NCBI RefSeq assembly: GCF_018139145.2
Contig: NC_059478.1
Location: 4,712,001-4,776,000, forward strand
Length of the DNA: 64,000 bases
Direction: 5' to 3'
DNA from: Gymnogyps californianus
Lineage: Eukaryota > Chordata > Aves > Accipitriformes > Cathartidae
Shown: positions 1 to 13,622 of the stretch, one piece after another
Layout of the letters: every line of letters starts with the position of its first letter
How positions within the stretch are numbered: the stretch's first letter is position 1
The notes under the pieces: model-generated
Databases searched by the model: none
What the model was told of the DNA's origin: nothing
The model's input: the letters and a program-made list of their open reading frames with translations, nothing else
Translations under genes and position numbers: made by a program

Positions 1-570
1 ACCTTTAACAACAACTCCATTACCATCCATTATCTTTCTTATCATCTCCTTTACAAGGCTGTTATCTGCACCTCCTCCTTTACAGCCATCCCCTCCTCAA
101 TTACGATTCCATTATCTTTATTACCACCCCATTACAGTCATAATTATTCCCATTACAATTTTGAGATCTGCGCCTCCATCCAGACAAGTCGGTGTCTCCA
201 TCAGCCCCATCACCACCAGCACACCTTTCTCGCTCAGTGCTCCTCGTTGCCTAGCGCAGTTACCGCTGCCTTCCCTGCATTCGTAATTATCCCCATACCA
301 ATGGTCGTATCTTAATTATTTTTCATTATGGTTTTATAGTCTTTTGCTGTTATTGCTTCCTTTATTGGCCATTCTCCTCTCCCTGAAGTATCATAGTTGG
401 GATGGCTACTGGGGTGTGAGCTGACTCAGACCAGTGATATTATATGGATTTGCACCAGCCCTGAGCAGGTACCTTCACCCCATCGCTGTCCTCCATTGCA
501 ATTCCAGCATTTAACCTCCGTTGCAGCCCTAATTACTGATGTTATCTTTCTGTTATCCTTTAGCTCATCT
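1..570. other. Degenerate CCATTA-rich stretch
   Basis: The first 160 bases repeat variants of CCATTATCTTT, CATTACC and TCCATTAC at irregular spacing. Weaker echoes such as AATTATTTTTCATTATGG and TGTTATCTTTCTGTTATCC continue to about 560. It looks like an old, diverged tandem array or a strongly strand-biased pyrimidine tract. No gene is seen. Confidence 0.4.
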
Positions 571-3500
571 CCATGGGAGCTTCCCTGATGGGCATGACCA
601 CCTCCTCCAGCCAGTGGTGCCCCTTCTGCTCCTGCCTGGGTGGAGGAGCATCCCTGACCATCTCTGATTTTCCATACCTAGAGCTGGACAACAGTTTTAG
701 GGATCGTTTAATTCTTTTAAATGAAAAGAATATCTGCATGATATTAGTAGAAGTGGTTTTGTTGCAAAGGTACCAACTTTCATAAATTCTCATGGAACAG
801 CCCTGAGCTCCGCATCCCATTTGCATCGCTCTCCCCATAGTTTCAGCTGCGTGCCCACCCCAGGCGCTGCCAGACCTGCCTGTGCTTCCCCCACACCACC
901 TTCATCTTCCAGAAACCACCCTGGTGACTCAGGAGCAACGTTTGGCAGCTCTTTCATCAGCACTAAGAGGAGTGAAAAAGCCTCTCGGCCGGCATAGGGT
1001 GAGTTGCATCATTTAGGGTGCCATGGAGGAGTAGGGTACCATTTTATCCCCTACAGAGCACTGATGCAGCTGAGGACAAGCACTCCGCCAGCAGGTCCGG
1101 TGCCCACGCTCCTGGAGGAGACGTTGAGAGATTGGAGTGGTTACAGAGCGAGCCACAAAACTCCCCAAGGGTGGGGAAACTGCCAGCTTTAGAGCTCGGT
1201 CTGCTTAGTTTATCACGAAGATTGAGAGGTGACTTCATGACTTCCTATAAGAACTGTCAAGGCAGGGAAATACTAAAGAAGGTACTAAAGAGCTCTTTAC
1301 GGCGGCGGGGAAAGGCAGAGCGGGAGCGATGGCTGGGAGCTAAGGCAGGCAAATTTGGATGACTGATGCAGCACATGGGGTTTAAAGTGAGAGCGATGCC
1401 CGTTCCCAGCAGCTCCAGGAGGCTGCTGGAAAGGGTATGCTCCAACAGCTCGTGAGCGATATTTCCTCGTGTCCCTAAACTGTATCGGTCTGCGGGTGAT
1501 GCTCGGCAGGAGAGAAGCCGGTAACAGCTTGCAGGTAATTAACATCTCGGGTGTAAGAGGGGATGTAGCTCATGTTCAAACGCCCCTGGGTTATTTCCCA
1601 CAATCGATAAGCTTTGTAAATAATGCATCCCGCAGGGGGAAAAAAATGCTACCTTGCGCTTATCAGATTTTGTGCTCTGTTTGGTTTAGCAATGCTGAGA
1701 GGGAATACGGCTCAGAGAGAACAATAAAAGATATAAATAAGTAAGGGGGTGAGGGGGGCGGCTGTGGCAGAGCCAGGGGGCTCAGGCTGGGTGGCCCCAT
1801 GCTGCTGCAGTCCCCCCCGGGATGCCGCTGGGTAGCACTGGGAGGGGAGAGGTGATTAAAAGCTAATGAAGGAGCTAAGGAAGGGGGGAGCGAGCTACCA
1901 TGCAGCCACGCCATGGACGGGGCAGATGATAACAGCTCCCAGCACCCCACTGCGACCCCCCTGCAGACTTTGGGGGAGTTTTTCCTAATTCTGGCTTGGT
2001 AAAGGAGACCAAAGAAAGGGAGATGAAGCAGTTAGCATCTCTCTCTCCTATTATTTCTTTGCTTCGCTGCTTGTAAAGGCACCTGACGGAGCTGAGCTTG
2101 CTGCAAACCACGGGGCAGTGCCCCAAGGGACACGGGGACAGCTGGCACTCTTGCTCAGCCATGCCATTCCCGTGGGGATTTCGGGAGAGCACTGAAGCAC
2201 CCAGCGATGCCCTGTCCCCACCTCAGCGATCACGTGGAGAAGGCTGAATGTAACGCAGGGCAGCAGGACATTTAATAAGCTCTTTTGGGGTCAAGGGGAA
2301 GGATTTGACTGAGGAATCGGGAAGGTACAGGCAGGTGTATTTAAAGCAGCACCAGGACAGAGACTGGCTCTCCTGGCTTTCGGTTTTAACCCATAGCCAC
2401 AGGTTGCCTCTTAAAAAGCATAAACTGGGATTGCCCGAGTGAGTGACCGGAAAGCTGCCTCGCTGCTGGCTCGAACCTATACCTTGGGTTTTTTACTAAA
2501 TAAAAGCAAGGAGCTGGCAGAAAGCAGGCAGCATGGTGGCAAACACCTTCAGGATTAAAATAACACCCCCAGTAAGCCCTCGCTAGTGGTTTTGTGCTGC
2601 TGAGGCTGCTCGCTGCACATCTGGAGACAGAACATCTGGAATTTTTACAAATTAAAAGGACACACGTGTTCCCCTGATGTAAGAGGCAGAATTACGATAG
2701 GCAGCAGAGCACGGCGGTTTTTACAAGCTTCGAGGCACTGGAAATTTTTGGCGAGGTCAGTAAATAGTTCTGGGGTTGAACCAGGGTGGCCTCGTTTTCC
2801 ACAGAGCCCCTTGCGAGGGTCTGATCCTGCTGCTTGGCAGCCCACGTCCCCTAACAGCGGGCGATTTCCACTACGCGCGGACAACTGCGGACGGCAAATA
2901 ATCCATCACCTCCTGGCTGGGACCTGGACTGGGCAGAATGACTTTTACCACCCTCCCATTGCAAACCGTCGCAAATGGCAGCAGGGGAAGCCGGTCCCCC
3001 AAGAGGGATGTGCTGGGCTGGGAGAGCTGCGGTTAGGAGCAAGCACGCTGCAAACCGCCGGGCTGAGAAGGGAGCACCTTGGGGAGTCTTTAAACGCAGC
3101 TTAATTACATTAGCTATACACCAGCCGAGGGGATAATTTACCATCTCCAGACAGATACTTTACTCCTTGCAACAAGATAAAAACAAAAGCGAGCGCAGCC
3201 CCATGCAGGTGCTGCCCACGCCGGGGGACTCTCCGGTCCCCGAGCATCTCCGACAGGTCAAGAACCACTGCTGGTAGTGCTGGCATTGCCTTGCAAAGCA
3301 TCAGCCCCGGGGGCTTTGCTGGCAAGCAGGTTTCCATGTGTGCTTGGCCTAGGAATACCCACGTATGGCCCTACCTGTAGGAGTAAATTGATATTTGCTC
3401 AGCTACTATCTAGGGCTTGGGTTTGCCGCCTGCTGTCCCAGCGAGGGTGTTTTTCGAGGTGGCATGGGTGCTCGCTGCTCCCCGCCAGCTGAAAAGCTTT

Positions 3501-5190
3501 GCTCTGGAGCTTGGCTGCTGGACCATTCAGCTGTTTCATGGTTTAAATGTAAAGCTACGTGGGGCTGGCACCATCTCCTGGTCTAATTTTGCCCCTAACC
3601 CATCACTAACCCACCAGAGCAAAACTCAGCCCCCCCAGGGACTAAATCTTGCTTGCCCCGGGGAGATACTGCACTGGGAGCAGCGTTGCATCGCAGGGAT
3701 CGACAGGAGCCAGCACATCCCCATCAGGGTATCTCTCCATCACGGTATCTCAAAAAAAATCCCAGCTTTCCAGGCTGATGGGGATGGGGCCTGTTAAAGC
3801 TTTCCAGCCCCCCCCCCGGGGCTGCTCCAGGAGCTGGAGCCCAGATGGTCTGAACAGATTACTGCAGCCTCCAGGGTTATCCATCCCGGGCACTTTGGCA
3901 GGCCTGAATTCCCTCCAAACGACAAAAATAAACAAAATCTCTCAGCATTAAATGCCGGGAAGCCCATGAAAAAGCTGGGTACACAATGAAAACAAATATA
4001 TGGTTAAATAACCTCTCTAACAGTATTTCTATATAATACCTCTCTAAATAATGCCAAGTGAAAGGCTTGCTCTGTCCTGATTAACCTCAGTTGGGGAAGA
4101 TTGTCTGTATCAAATCATTACCATCAGCTGATTAAAAATGAATTAAACTGAACGGAAAACAATTCCCAAAACGTCCTCTCTCCTTTCCAATTCAGGGCCA
4201 AACCAAAAATAACAATAAACCCTAAAACACCCAAGAGCAAATGCAGCCCTAAGTCACCACAGCCTGAGGATGAAGCAGGTGATGGGGACCTGGGATGGGA
4301 TGGGGGGGCTTGGCCATGGTCGCCCCATGGAGAGGTGACAGGACCAAGCGTAAGGGTCATAAGGGATAAAGGGGATGCTGATACGGATTAATTACAATAA
4401 TCCAAATGAGCTACCCAGTCCTTTGCCTCTTGAACAGACCTCTTTTTTGAAAGGCTAGAGTCAGCTAAAGTGACTTTTTAACATCTCTCTCATTTTTGTT
4501 TTATTTTTAGGAAGCCCAGCAGACTTATGTGGTCAATATATCTGAAGGAAAGTGCAAAGTCACAAATCTCAAGTGTCGGCCAGATAAATCCATCCCAATG
4601 GGAGCGTGCTCCAGCACTGAAAGCCAACGGGACATGCTGTCTTTCACGCAGAAAAACCCCAACCCAGCATGTTTCCAGAGAAAACGGCCCCAGCAGCATC
4701 ACTGGCGAGCGCCGAGGAGAGGGAAACAGTGGGCAAACCCTGCGTTTGGTACCCTGCACAGGCACCCTCCTTCCCCATCGGAGCAAGCTCCCAGGGAAAG
4801 CCTCTGAGTAATGGAAAGGCCTCAAATATTCCTTGTCCTGCTACTTATTTTTTGGTCATTTCCATTTTCTCAATTATTTTCTCAAATAACTGCATAGCAA
4901 TTGTTGGGTCCCATCAGGACCCATCAGCCAAGGTGCTCCAAGGTCCTCCCCATCTTGGGGTTGAACAAGAGGCATCCTAAGCTGGAGCTACGAAGGAGAA
5001 AGGTCCCCAAATTTTTTTTTTTAGGGGGTGCATTCTCCACTGAAGCTGTGCTGGTGACACTGCTGCGATGCCCCCATGGTCCCCGACATGAGCCAGCCAG
5101 AGAGTTTCAGGTCTTGGGGTAGGGCTGCTGGCAAAATCCACGTTGCCAACGCTTCTTGGACACAAACCCACTGTGTTATGAAGGAGAGTC

Positions 5191-5285
5191 TAATTACTAA
5201 CTCTAATTACAAAGAGGAGTAAATCACCTAGATTATTTTATTTTTGGGCCTTCGCCGAATGTCTTCGATATAATAAAGAAGAATA
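5191..5285. promoter_or_regulatory. AT island with two TAATTAC cores
   Basis: TAATTAC occurs at 5191-5197 and 5204-5210. The second is part of TAATTACAAAG (5204-5214), an 11-mer that recurs at 8999-9009. A further AT-rich stretch follows to 5285. Candidate homeodomain-type cis-regulatory element by composition only. Confidence 0.25.
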
Positions 5286-8050
5286 ATTGACAACCAAAGG
5301 GACCCGCCATCCTGACACTTTAACAGCAGCCTATTTTGAGACACCAGAACTGCAACTCAGCGGTTCTAGAAGTTGCAAAAACTGTTGTAAAAACCACTCT
5401 CTCTGTCCGAGCAGTTGTAAAACCTTGTCACCAACGATGTGGGGAGCACGACTGCTGGGGGTGCCCTGGGGTGCAGGCATCCCTGCTGGGTCCAGTCCCC
5501 AGGAAAAGATGACCGTCCCCCATCCCCATCAGCATCTGTCCCCATGGGATGCGCGGGGATCCGACAGCTGCGGAAGAGAGTGAAGCATCACCAGGGTGGG
5601 CTTTTTCTCCACCCCAGCTCATTTTTAGAACCATGCCATAAAAAGAGCTTTTAATCCTCTTAAGGGGAGGCTTGCTCCTCCATGAGACGTATAGCTGTCA
5701 AAAATGCCTACATGTATGGGCAAGATTTTCTGCTTTTTGCTCTGCCCCTCTCCAGCTTTCCAACACTGGGACATCCCTGCATCTTTCCCATAGTGCCGGC
5801 ACCCTAAAACCAGCAGAAAACCCCACTACGAGTGTTAATAGGAGCAGCGTGCATGCTATGCATGTAGGCATATGTATTTTGGAGCATCCTTTTGGGATGC
5901 AAGGCGATGCAATTAATAGTGCAGCCCTGCCGGGGGCTCATTACGGGTGGCAGGAAGGCAACGTGGTGCTGGGTTATGGTGCCTGGCTGCTGCTGGGAAT
6001 TAGCACCAAGGTGCCACTCGCTTTGTTTCTAATAGCTCTTTCGACTCAGCCCATAAAATTAATGTCTGAGCAGATAGCTGGGAAAATAGGAAGCCGTATA
6101 AAGTAACTCGGTGCTTGGCGGGGGAATTGAGATGAGCTGCATTTGGGAGATGCTGGCTTTTGATTGTATTTCTTTCCCCTCCGGAGATGCCATGTGCCTT
6201 GGCATGGCAGGTATCACATCCCCATCCCTCCGCCCCGCACCTCCAGCTCTCCCTAACCCCCAGCTCTCCGGTACTGCTCTCATCTCACTGCTTATTTATC
6301 CACCTTGCTTTTCTCTCAATTCCCCCATCCCTTCCACGTTTATCTAGCCCTCCGGCCACTCAGTCCCTGCTTTATTCACCGTCTCTCCTGCCCAGCCTCT
6401 ACCTTGCGCTCCTGGTTAGAGCTTCGCCTATTTATATTCTTAACCTTTGCCTCTCTTTCCTCTGTCTCTTTAATCTGCGCATCAATCTTGTTTATGACCT
6501 CCATCGCGCTGCTCATCTCGGGTGCATTACCGGCAAGCTAATACGGCCCCATCTCTGTGCCCTCTCTCCTAAACCATCCTCAGCTCTAGCTCCTCCACAC
6601 AGCAAAGCGTGGTGGAAGAAGACGCTTCAGCGCAGGAGCACGAGGAGCAGGAGCTCAGCATCCCACCCTGGGGATGCTTCCCCTCCCCGACACACTTTTT
6701 GCCCCATTTTTGGGGTTAGGCTTTGCCCTGCACCTGGGCATCAAGAAACCTGCAGCTGGCGAACACGCGCAGGGCTACCCAACCTCCTGCATCCCTTCGC
6801 CCTGGGAGGCTCGGGACCCAGCCACCCTGCAGAGGACATCGGGTTTGGGGAGAAAGCTTACATTTCAGTGATGCTGTGAGATTGGTACCTGGGGCAGCTT
6901 TCCCAAGCTTCCCGGCAGCCGAAATTCAAGCCTGGAGGATCATCAGCTGAACATCTTCAATACATCGCCCCGTTGCTACACCCTGCTGGCTGCTCCCGCA
7001 CCACAGCTCCGTGCCTTTCCTCGACTTCCCGATTCCCACCCCATCACTGCATCCCATAAAGTTGCCTCGCAGAGTCCAGCAGGGCTCTGCCTGTAATTTT
7101 TCCACCTCCTCTCCCTCCCCGGACAGTGGGAATTTTCCTGTCGCTGATTCACACCTCTGGTGCGTCATTCTTTTTTTTAAGCGCTGACGCTGGCTGCGCT
7201 CACCCCAGGGAAAGGCTAAAACCCCGAGCTGCTGCTCCGGGGACTGGCCTTCTGCCAGCCGCGTGCTGCCGACTCAGCCAAAAACCTGCACCTGTGCTGA
7301 GCAAACCCAAACCTCTCCCGCCGTTGGGGTCAAATAAGGGGAATTTCAGGGATTCTTTTTCTCCCTGCTGCCCTATCCCCAATCCTGTGCTCCCAACCAA
7401 GTCTCCATGCTGGGAACGGCACACCTCGAACTTCCAAAAAAGCCTTTTTTTAGTATAAAAAAAAATTCCCTGGCTTTTCCCTCTGAGCCATTAAGGTGGC
7501 AATAAAAAGGTTGAGGGGTTGGTCATGGCCCCGTAGGCGTCACCTGCGTCCCTGGTGGGATGGAGCCATTTGCAGCCCTGGAAGGATTTTGGGAGAGGGA
7601 GCATCCAGATCTCCCTGCAGATGCTTTTTGCGGGGTTCAGCAGCTGGATTGATTGTTCACCTCTGCTAATCCCCCCCAGTCATCGCTGGGGGTTTCCCCC
7701 TCCCCTCTGTTTCCTCCCACCTCCCTCCACATTGTGCCCGGGATGGATCCATCCCCTGCGGAGGGATCTCTTGCCCAGGGCGATCAGCAGTGACCCAAGG
7801 ATGCTCAGCCAAATGGAGCATCTCATGCCACAATGGGCACTTTTGATGGGCTTTGCCATTTATTTGCTATCCTGGGAGGCTCTTTTTTTTTTTTTCCCTA
7901 TTAAAAAAGCTCAAGAAGTGTCCAATCCAAGCTACCTCCTTCCCAAACTCCATTAATTTCAGCATCCCTGCCAACCCCCCCTTGCCGAGCAGCAATCCTG
8001 CCTCCCACCAGTGAGCTATAGCAGGACCATGCAAGACCTCGCTGCCCGGG

Positions 8051-8080
8051 AAGCAATTCCAAGCAATTCCAAGCAATTCC
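8051..8080. repeat. Triple exact 10-bp tandem repeat
   Basis: AAGCAATTCC occurs three times in a row without mismatch at 8051, 8061 and 8071, a recent slippage-type triplication in otherwise unique DNA. Confidence 0.95.
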
Positions 8081-8987
8081 TGCTCGGCAAAGGGACTCGC
8101 TGGCCCTTGCGATCGGCTCAGGAGCGCCGCTGCCCGCTCAGCTCGGGCAGGGTCCCTGCAGGCATCCGGAGGATGTCTCTCCAAATCCCGTATCGCTGAG
8201 GAATGACTGATGGGCATCTGGTTCCCCGCAGGATGGGGACGAGGGAGCAGCCCGTGGGCAGACTCCCGCTCCCGGGCAGGGAGAGCAGGATGCGGCCCAT
8301 CCTTGCCTTGAGATGGCAGCACAGCCCTGCAGCCAAAGCCCCTGGCTTGGTCTCCGTGCCTCAGTTTCCCTAAGCAGGATGAGGAATAAACAGAATAAGG
8401 AATTCCCTAAATAAATAGACTAAAAAATGAAATTCTTCGCTTTGGGACTTTGCCTTCCCGTTTGCTACAGCAACTGGAGAAACCCGCGCAGCTGCCCTGG
8501 ATAAACCCCCTCCTGGCTGGGGGGGGCTCCGACGCGCCTTGTGCACCCCTACGAGCAGGGAGCCCTCGTGGGGTGGAATGAGTTTGGAAGGTCTCAGCCA
8601 CACCGGTGCGCTCCCCCGCTGCTCTCCGGCCGGCAAAGGCTGCCTGTCCCCTGCCCGCACGCTCAGTCCGGGATGGGAAAACCCCACCGAGCTGCCTGGG
8701 GCCAGCACAGCTCTGTGTCCCACGCGGTCCCCGTGGCCATCCCAGGGGACATCTCCCCTTTTCCCCATCATCCTGGTGAGCCCAGAGGATAATTAGCGAG
8801 TAACGAGCCCCACAGTCACAAAGTCAGAGTGGCTTTAGCTCTGGCTGCTCTGCCACGGTGCAAATTACGGGGAAATGGGGATTTTGGCATTCAGCTGCAT
8901 CACCATCATTAGGGATAATCGAGAGGCAACCCTAACAGGGACGAGGCTGCGGGGTGCAGGGAGGCAGGCGGGGGAATGAGAAGATAG

Positions 8988-9026
8988 TAATTACTGGGTA
9001 ATTACAAAGTAATGAGGGGCGATTAA
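8988..9026. promoter_or_regulatory. Phased homeodomain-core array
   Basis: TAATTAC at 8988, TAATTAC at 8999 and TAATGA at 9010 follow one another at exactly 11 bp, about one helical turn. GATTAA follows at 9021, the next 11-bp step. The second site is embedded in TAATTACAAAG, where ACAAAG resembles a SOX/TCF half site. This is a compact cluster in a GC-rich background. Enhancer function is inferred, not shown. Confidence 0.35.
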
Positions 9027-9030
9027 CGCT

Positions 9031-12000
9031 GCTGGCCTGTGATGTAGCAGGGTGGCACTTGCAGCCGTGGTCTTGGGACACCACGGGACACCAACGCGGC
9101 CACCCCTGGGGACCGACTGCAGCACGAGGGGGATGCAGGCAGCTGCCAGCCTGCCTCCACCCCGGCAAACAAGAAGTTAAAGCTTTTTCTGATGTGAGCA
9201 GGAGCTATTTACTGGGACCAGCTCCCGCTGGAGGCCAGGAGCTGGAGATCTGGCTCTGGACTTGTCCCAAGTGCCATTTTTCATACCAAATACACCAGGG
9301 TATAAATGGAAGGGTGGGGTTTTTTTCCCCCCCGCTTCTTTGCATTAAAACATTTGTTTCCAAGTGACCGCGAGGAAAAAAGGAAGGGAGGAGAAGGGAT
9401 GCAGCTCCTTGGAGATGATGGTCAGGGAAGGGCTGGTGGTACCCACAGCTGTCACGAGTTTGCAGTGCCTCTGCCAGGCTGAGCCGAGGGCTGGGGCAGC
9501 CGCAGCTCCGGGGGAGAGCAAAGAGCTGAGAGCTTTGCCCTCTGCAAAGTCCTGGAGGCGATGCAGCAAGGCGAGAAGCTCCCTTGCTAGGGACAACCCA
9601 GCGCTGGCCTCACGCGCCGTCACCCAACGAGCCCTAGGGATCCCTGCAACGCGGGAGTGGAGCCCGAGCCAGCAATTAACTGCATTTGCGCCTCCGATCT
9701 CATTTGAAGCAAGTGCTTTTATCAAGGTCAAGCAGCAGGGATTGTATTTCTGTAGCTGTCTGCAGGATTTGGGAGGAATTCTCCCCCCAAAAGCTGATTT
9801 TTCACTCCAATTTAATTTTTAGCCTGTTGAGGACGGCCGGTGCTCCCTCCTGAGTCTGCTCGGGTTTTCGTCTGGAGCATCCCAAATGCAGGATGCAGGA
9901 ATTATCCCTGGATGGCTGTCAGGGTCTGGGCACAGCCACGTCAGCGGCTTAGTGGGATTCGAGGGAGGATTAGACACCAAAGGGGATAACAAGAGAGGAT
10001 AAAAGCTTAGAGGGGATAAAAGCCCCTGGCGCATTGGGGCGCGAGGCAAATACTAATTGCCTGGGGTCAGGGAGGCAGTTTCCCTCCGGGAGGGTGATTT
10101 ATGGCCGTGGGAGGGATGCTGCTGCGCTGGAGCTGGGCACACTGGCAAACTGGTGTGGCCTCAGCCAGCAGCCAGCACCGTTCCCTAGAAGCAAAGCTGA
10201 GATTTTCCCCAATTTGGGTAGAGAGGCGTGGAGATTCATGTGCAAAAAGTACTCGTAAGTGAAAATAAGTTTGAAGAAAGCATCCCCAGCTCGGCGTCGG
10301 TTAATGGTTCACTTTATACCCCAAAGAATTAGATCTGTTCTAACTCCCTTGGTCTCCTGTCTAATACAACCCCAAGCCTTGGCATTGACCGGCTAAATGA
10401 TGAATGCCGCTGGTTTCTGCAGTGGGGCCTTCCTCAAATACACTTATTTTAGGAGGAAGGGAGCCCACGCTGGACTGGATCTCAGCAGCCTCCTCCACGC
10501 CAGCTCTGCAGGTCCCACGCACGCATCCTCCGCGGAAGGAGCAGGAGCGGGCAGCCCAGATACAGGCAGAGGGATGTGCTGCCCGCCCCAGTTCCCTCTG
10601 CCTCCGGGAGCCAATTTGGGGTCCCCCCCGCCTTGTCCCAGCCGATGGAGGACTGTCCACCAGGTGGTGGGGTGGACCACGCGCCCCAACGCGACGAGAG
10701 GTCTATCTGTACTGGGCATGACGGAACCCAAACTCCTGGCAGGGGGGGAATAAACGGCACCGGTGCCAACCCGCTGAGCTCGGTGGCCTCACGTCAGGGA
10801 CTGGCTTATTAAAAAGCCATCAGGGGCCAGGCTGCTGCAGGCCATATGCCAGGGCAGAGGAGAGATGTCCATGCTGGCACCATCTGAGCATAGTTTGGGG
10901 GGGGGTGTCCCTCTGCCTGTCCCACTGGTGGTGTGGGTTGGATCCTTCTCCGGAGTGGTGGCACTTGGGGTCCACCTGGGGCTGGATGGCTTCAAATCAG
11001 TGCTGGGGGGAGGTGAGGACCAGCGCTGGGGGAGGAGGGCAGGTCCTCCACTGCTCTGCAGCGTGGTCCCTGACTGTACGTGGTGGTGGCATCACCACCC
11101 TGCCTCAAATCCCGCTGAATTTGGGAGAAGAGTATTTCGCTGGTGCTGGGCCGGGGCTTGCACATGCAAGGATTGTTATCCGCGGGCTCCTAAATTCCCC
11201 CGCACCCAGCCAGGCTGCACAGGACCTGGGTACGAGTGAGCCTGCCAGCGGCATGCCTACGTGCGGGATGCAGCGATGGCACACACATCCCCTCCTCCAG
11301 CTGTATTTGACAGCAGGATAATGCCTTATTCTTCTCTGCAGCGTGACCAGCTCCTTCTCTGCTCTGCTTTACCCAGCCTGGGGCAGAGGAGAAGAGGTTC
11401 GCTCCCAGCTGAAGGGAGGCACACACCTTCCCCAGCTCCCGAGTGATGCTCATCGGGATGCTCATCCTGCTGCTTGCGCAGGACCCACGTGCGCAACGCC
11501 CCGGTGATGTTAAAAATCCGTTTTTCCCATCTGGATCTTGCTCTGCCATCAGCTTCACGGGATCCCGTGTGAGGATTTCTCCTCTGGTTACGCTGGGACC
11601 CGAAGGGGATGTGCAAGGGCAGGACCGAAAGACAGTGCTACTCCTACCCGGGAGCCGAAATACGGACTGAGGTCGAAATATGGATGAGTGAGAGTTCACC
11701 TGGGATTTAACGGGTATTTTTAAAACCAGATGTAAAACCCAAGCCCTTACTATTTACAGTCATTAAATGTCCCCCAGTTCATTCTGCAAAGGGTACGCAC
11801 ATTAACCTGCTGGCCCGGCCGCCCTCCGCTAACCGCATCCTCATCACACAAATCCCCCTGACATTTGAAACTGCTCTTTTTTCCAAACCCGCTGCCTACT
11901 CTCGCTTCCCAACCCAACATTTCGAGGCTGGGCATTTGCTTCTTGTCTTTCCTGAGGATCTTATAGCATAAATGATGTTACAAAGGAAGAAGAAAAGACC

Positions 12001-13530
12001 CGTTATCAAAGCATCAGGCATAAGCACGTCTCCATCACAAAAAGAGATTAATTTTCACTCCAATTAATACCCTAAAACTGCAGGGAGAAGCCCTCCTTCA
12101 GGCAGCGAGGGGCAGGCTGGCAGAGCATCACCCCTGCCAGGGCTCACTGCTGCCTGTTCTGCCTTCACCACCTCTCCTGCCAGCTCCCATTTCCATGGAA
12201 ACCTGCCCTCCTCGCTCCTTCCCCTGCCTGCACTCCCGCTAATTTAAGGAAACCACTTGCTTTCTGCTCCCTGACCGGCTGGAGACATCTCACCGGGTCA
12301 GGCAGCGATGCCCCCCTGCCCACCGGTACCTGGCAGCCCCTGCTCACCACTAACAGGGGTCTGGGCAAAGCTCGGGGTGGGTGCGTACCCCTACTTCTGC
12401 TCTCCGGCAGCTTGGGCAGGGAAAGGCAGGATCCCTCCTTATCTCTGCCCCTTTCATCTCTTCTCCTCCCTCCTGATCCTTTCTGTGGCTGTCTCGCCTC
12501 TCCCAACCCTCCTTATCTCTCCTCCCCCTGTCCCTCTCGCCAGCTTTGTTTACATCAGTAAAACACTTGTCCAGGTCAAACACAGTTTCCTGATAAACAC
12601 ATTTCCATTGATTGCTGGAAAGAAAAATCCTCCAGAGCAGCAGATTCTTTGCTCTAGGGATCAATAACACCTCAAGATCCCTCTTATCCCGCCGCCAGCT
12701 CTCCACCCTGGTGAGAAGGATGTGTTTTGGGGACCACCTTAGAGTGGAGGCAGGAGGGACCCCCTCCTGCAGGTACGGGATGTAAGATATGACACCCGAA
12801 GCAGATATATGATATAATGCACCTATAAATCCACCTGGGAGAGACTGAGAGCAGGGCCTGAAGGGCTGACCCCTTCCGTGCTGCACCCATGGGTGACAAA
12901 CCACCTCCAGCTGCTTCCCCAGGCAAGCGCCCCAGCGCATCGGCACCTGCACCCATGTCCATGCACGCAAGCCATCGCATCCCGCTCCTCTTCCCTGGGC
13001 TTGCCCAAGCATTCCCATTTAATGTGGAAATCAGGGATGCTCAGGTGCTGTCAGAGCTCCTCTGCCGAGCCCCACGGATGGGGACGGCAGGCGAGGCACC
13101 GCTGTGCAGCACCGTGCAATGGCTGGAGTCCCGCAGGCCGCTAATGCACTTGTGATGAGGAAGCTCATGCATCGCTACAGCGAGTGATTTAGCCGTAAAG
13201 CTGCAGTCAATAAAGAGAAATTTGAAGAGATTAAGCTTTCTGCCTCTGCTGCCAGTGAGATGCTCCCCATCGGGGTCTCCCCTCCCGGACCGCATCAGCT
13301 GCTGCAGGACCTCGTGGGTGAGATGCGTGGCTGTGGGTACCCACTGAGACCCCTTGGGTACCTGCAGGGTTCACTCAAGAGGCTTTTTTTAGGCTAAAAA
13401 TGCTGAACAACATATAATCTACTGTGCAAAACGATGCTTCGCCCACCCGTCCGGTCAGTGGTTCACCTCCTCTACAGTAAAACACACACAGGGCGATGCT
13501 GGGAAGCATCGCAGCCCTGTGAGCCTCACC
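9031..13530. other. Gene-free GC-rich sequence
   Basis: No recognisable exon, repeat or RNA gene. Short open frames on both strands reflect base composition. The stretch near 11,990-12,080 is AT-richer and contains a TTAATTTTCACTCCAATTAA segment of unknown meaning. Confidence 0.5.
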
Positions 13531-13545
13531 ATTTGGTGTAGGGAG

Positions 13546-13622
13546 AAAACAAATTAAATTATAACAATAAATAATTAATATAAATAATTAATAAATACAT
13601 TAAAATGATAAATAATAATTCG
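13546..13622. repeat. AT-rich low-complexity tract
   Basis: Nearly pure A/T sequence made of AATAATTAATA and ATAAATAAT words in a GC-rich neighbourhood. It has no clear fixed period. Confidence 0.8.

Larger units (their letters stand above)
571..8940. other. Gene-free GC-rich sequence with AT islands
   Basis: I see no convincing exon, repeat family or RNA gene here. Open frames on both strands are short or follow from C-rich composition, for example the 239-codon frame at 6160-6879. AT-rich islands with TAATTA cores occur near 3,930-4,160, 4,380-4,420 and 5,190-5,290. An exact triple 10-bp repeat lies at 8051-8080. Confidence 0.5.

Noticed and set aside
6160..6879. 239-codon plus-strand frame
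   Set aside because: C-rich composition, no recognisable domain and no exon boundaries.
8350..8392. GTGCCTCAGTTTCCC word, possible MIR core
   Set aside because: Only about 15 bases match well, too short to call.
12350..13018. 222-codon minus-strand frame
   Set aside because: No family resemblance, and open frames overlap it on the other strand.
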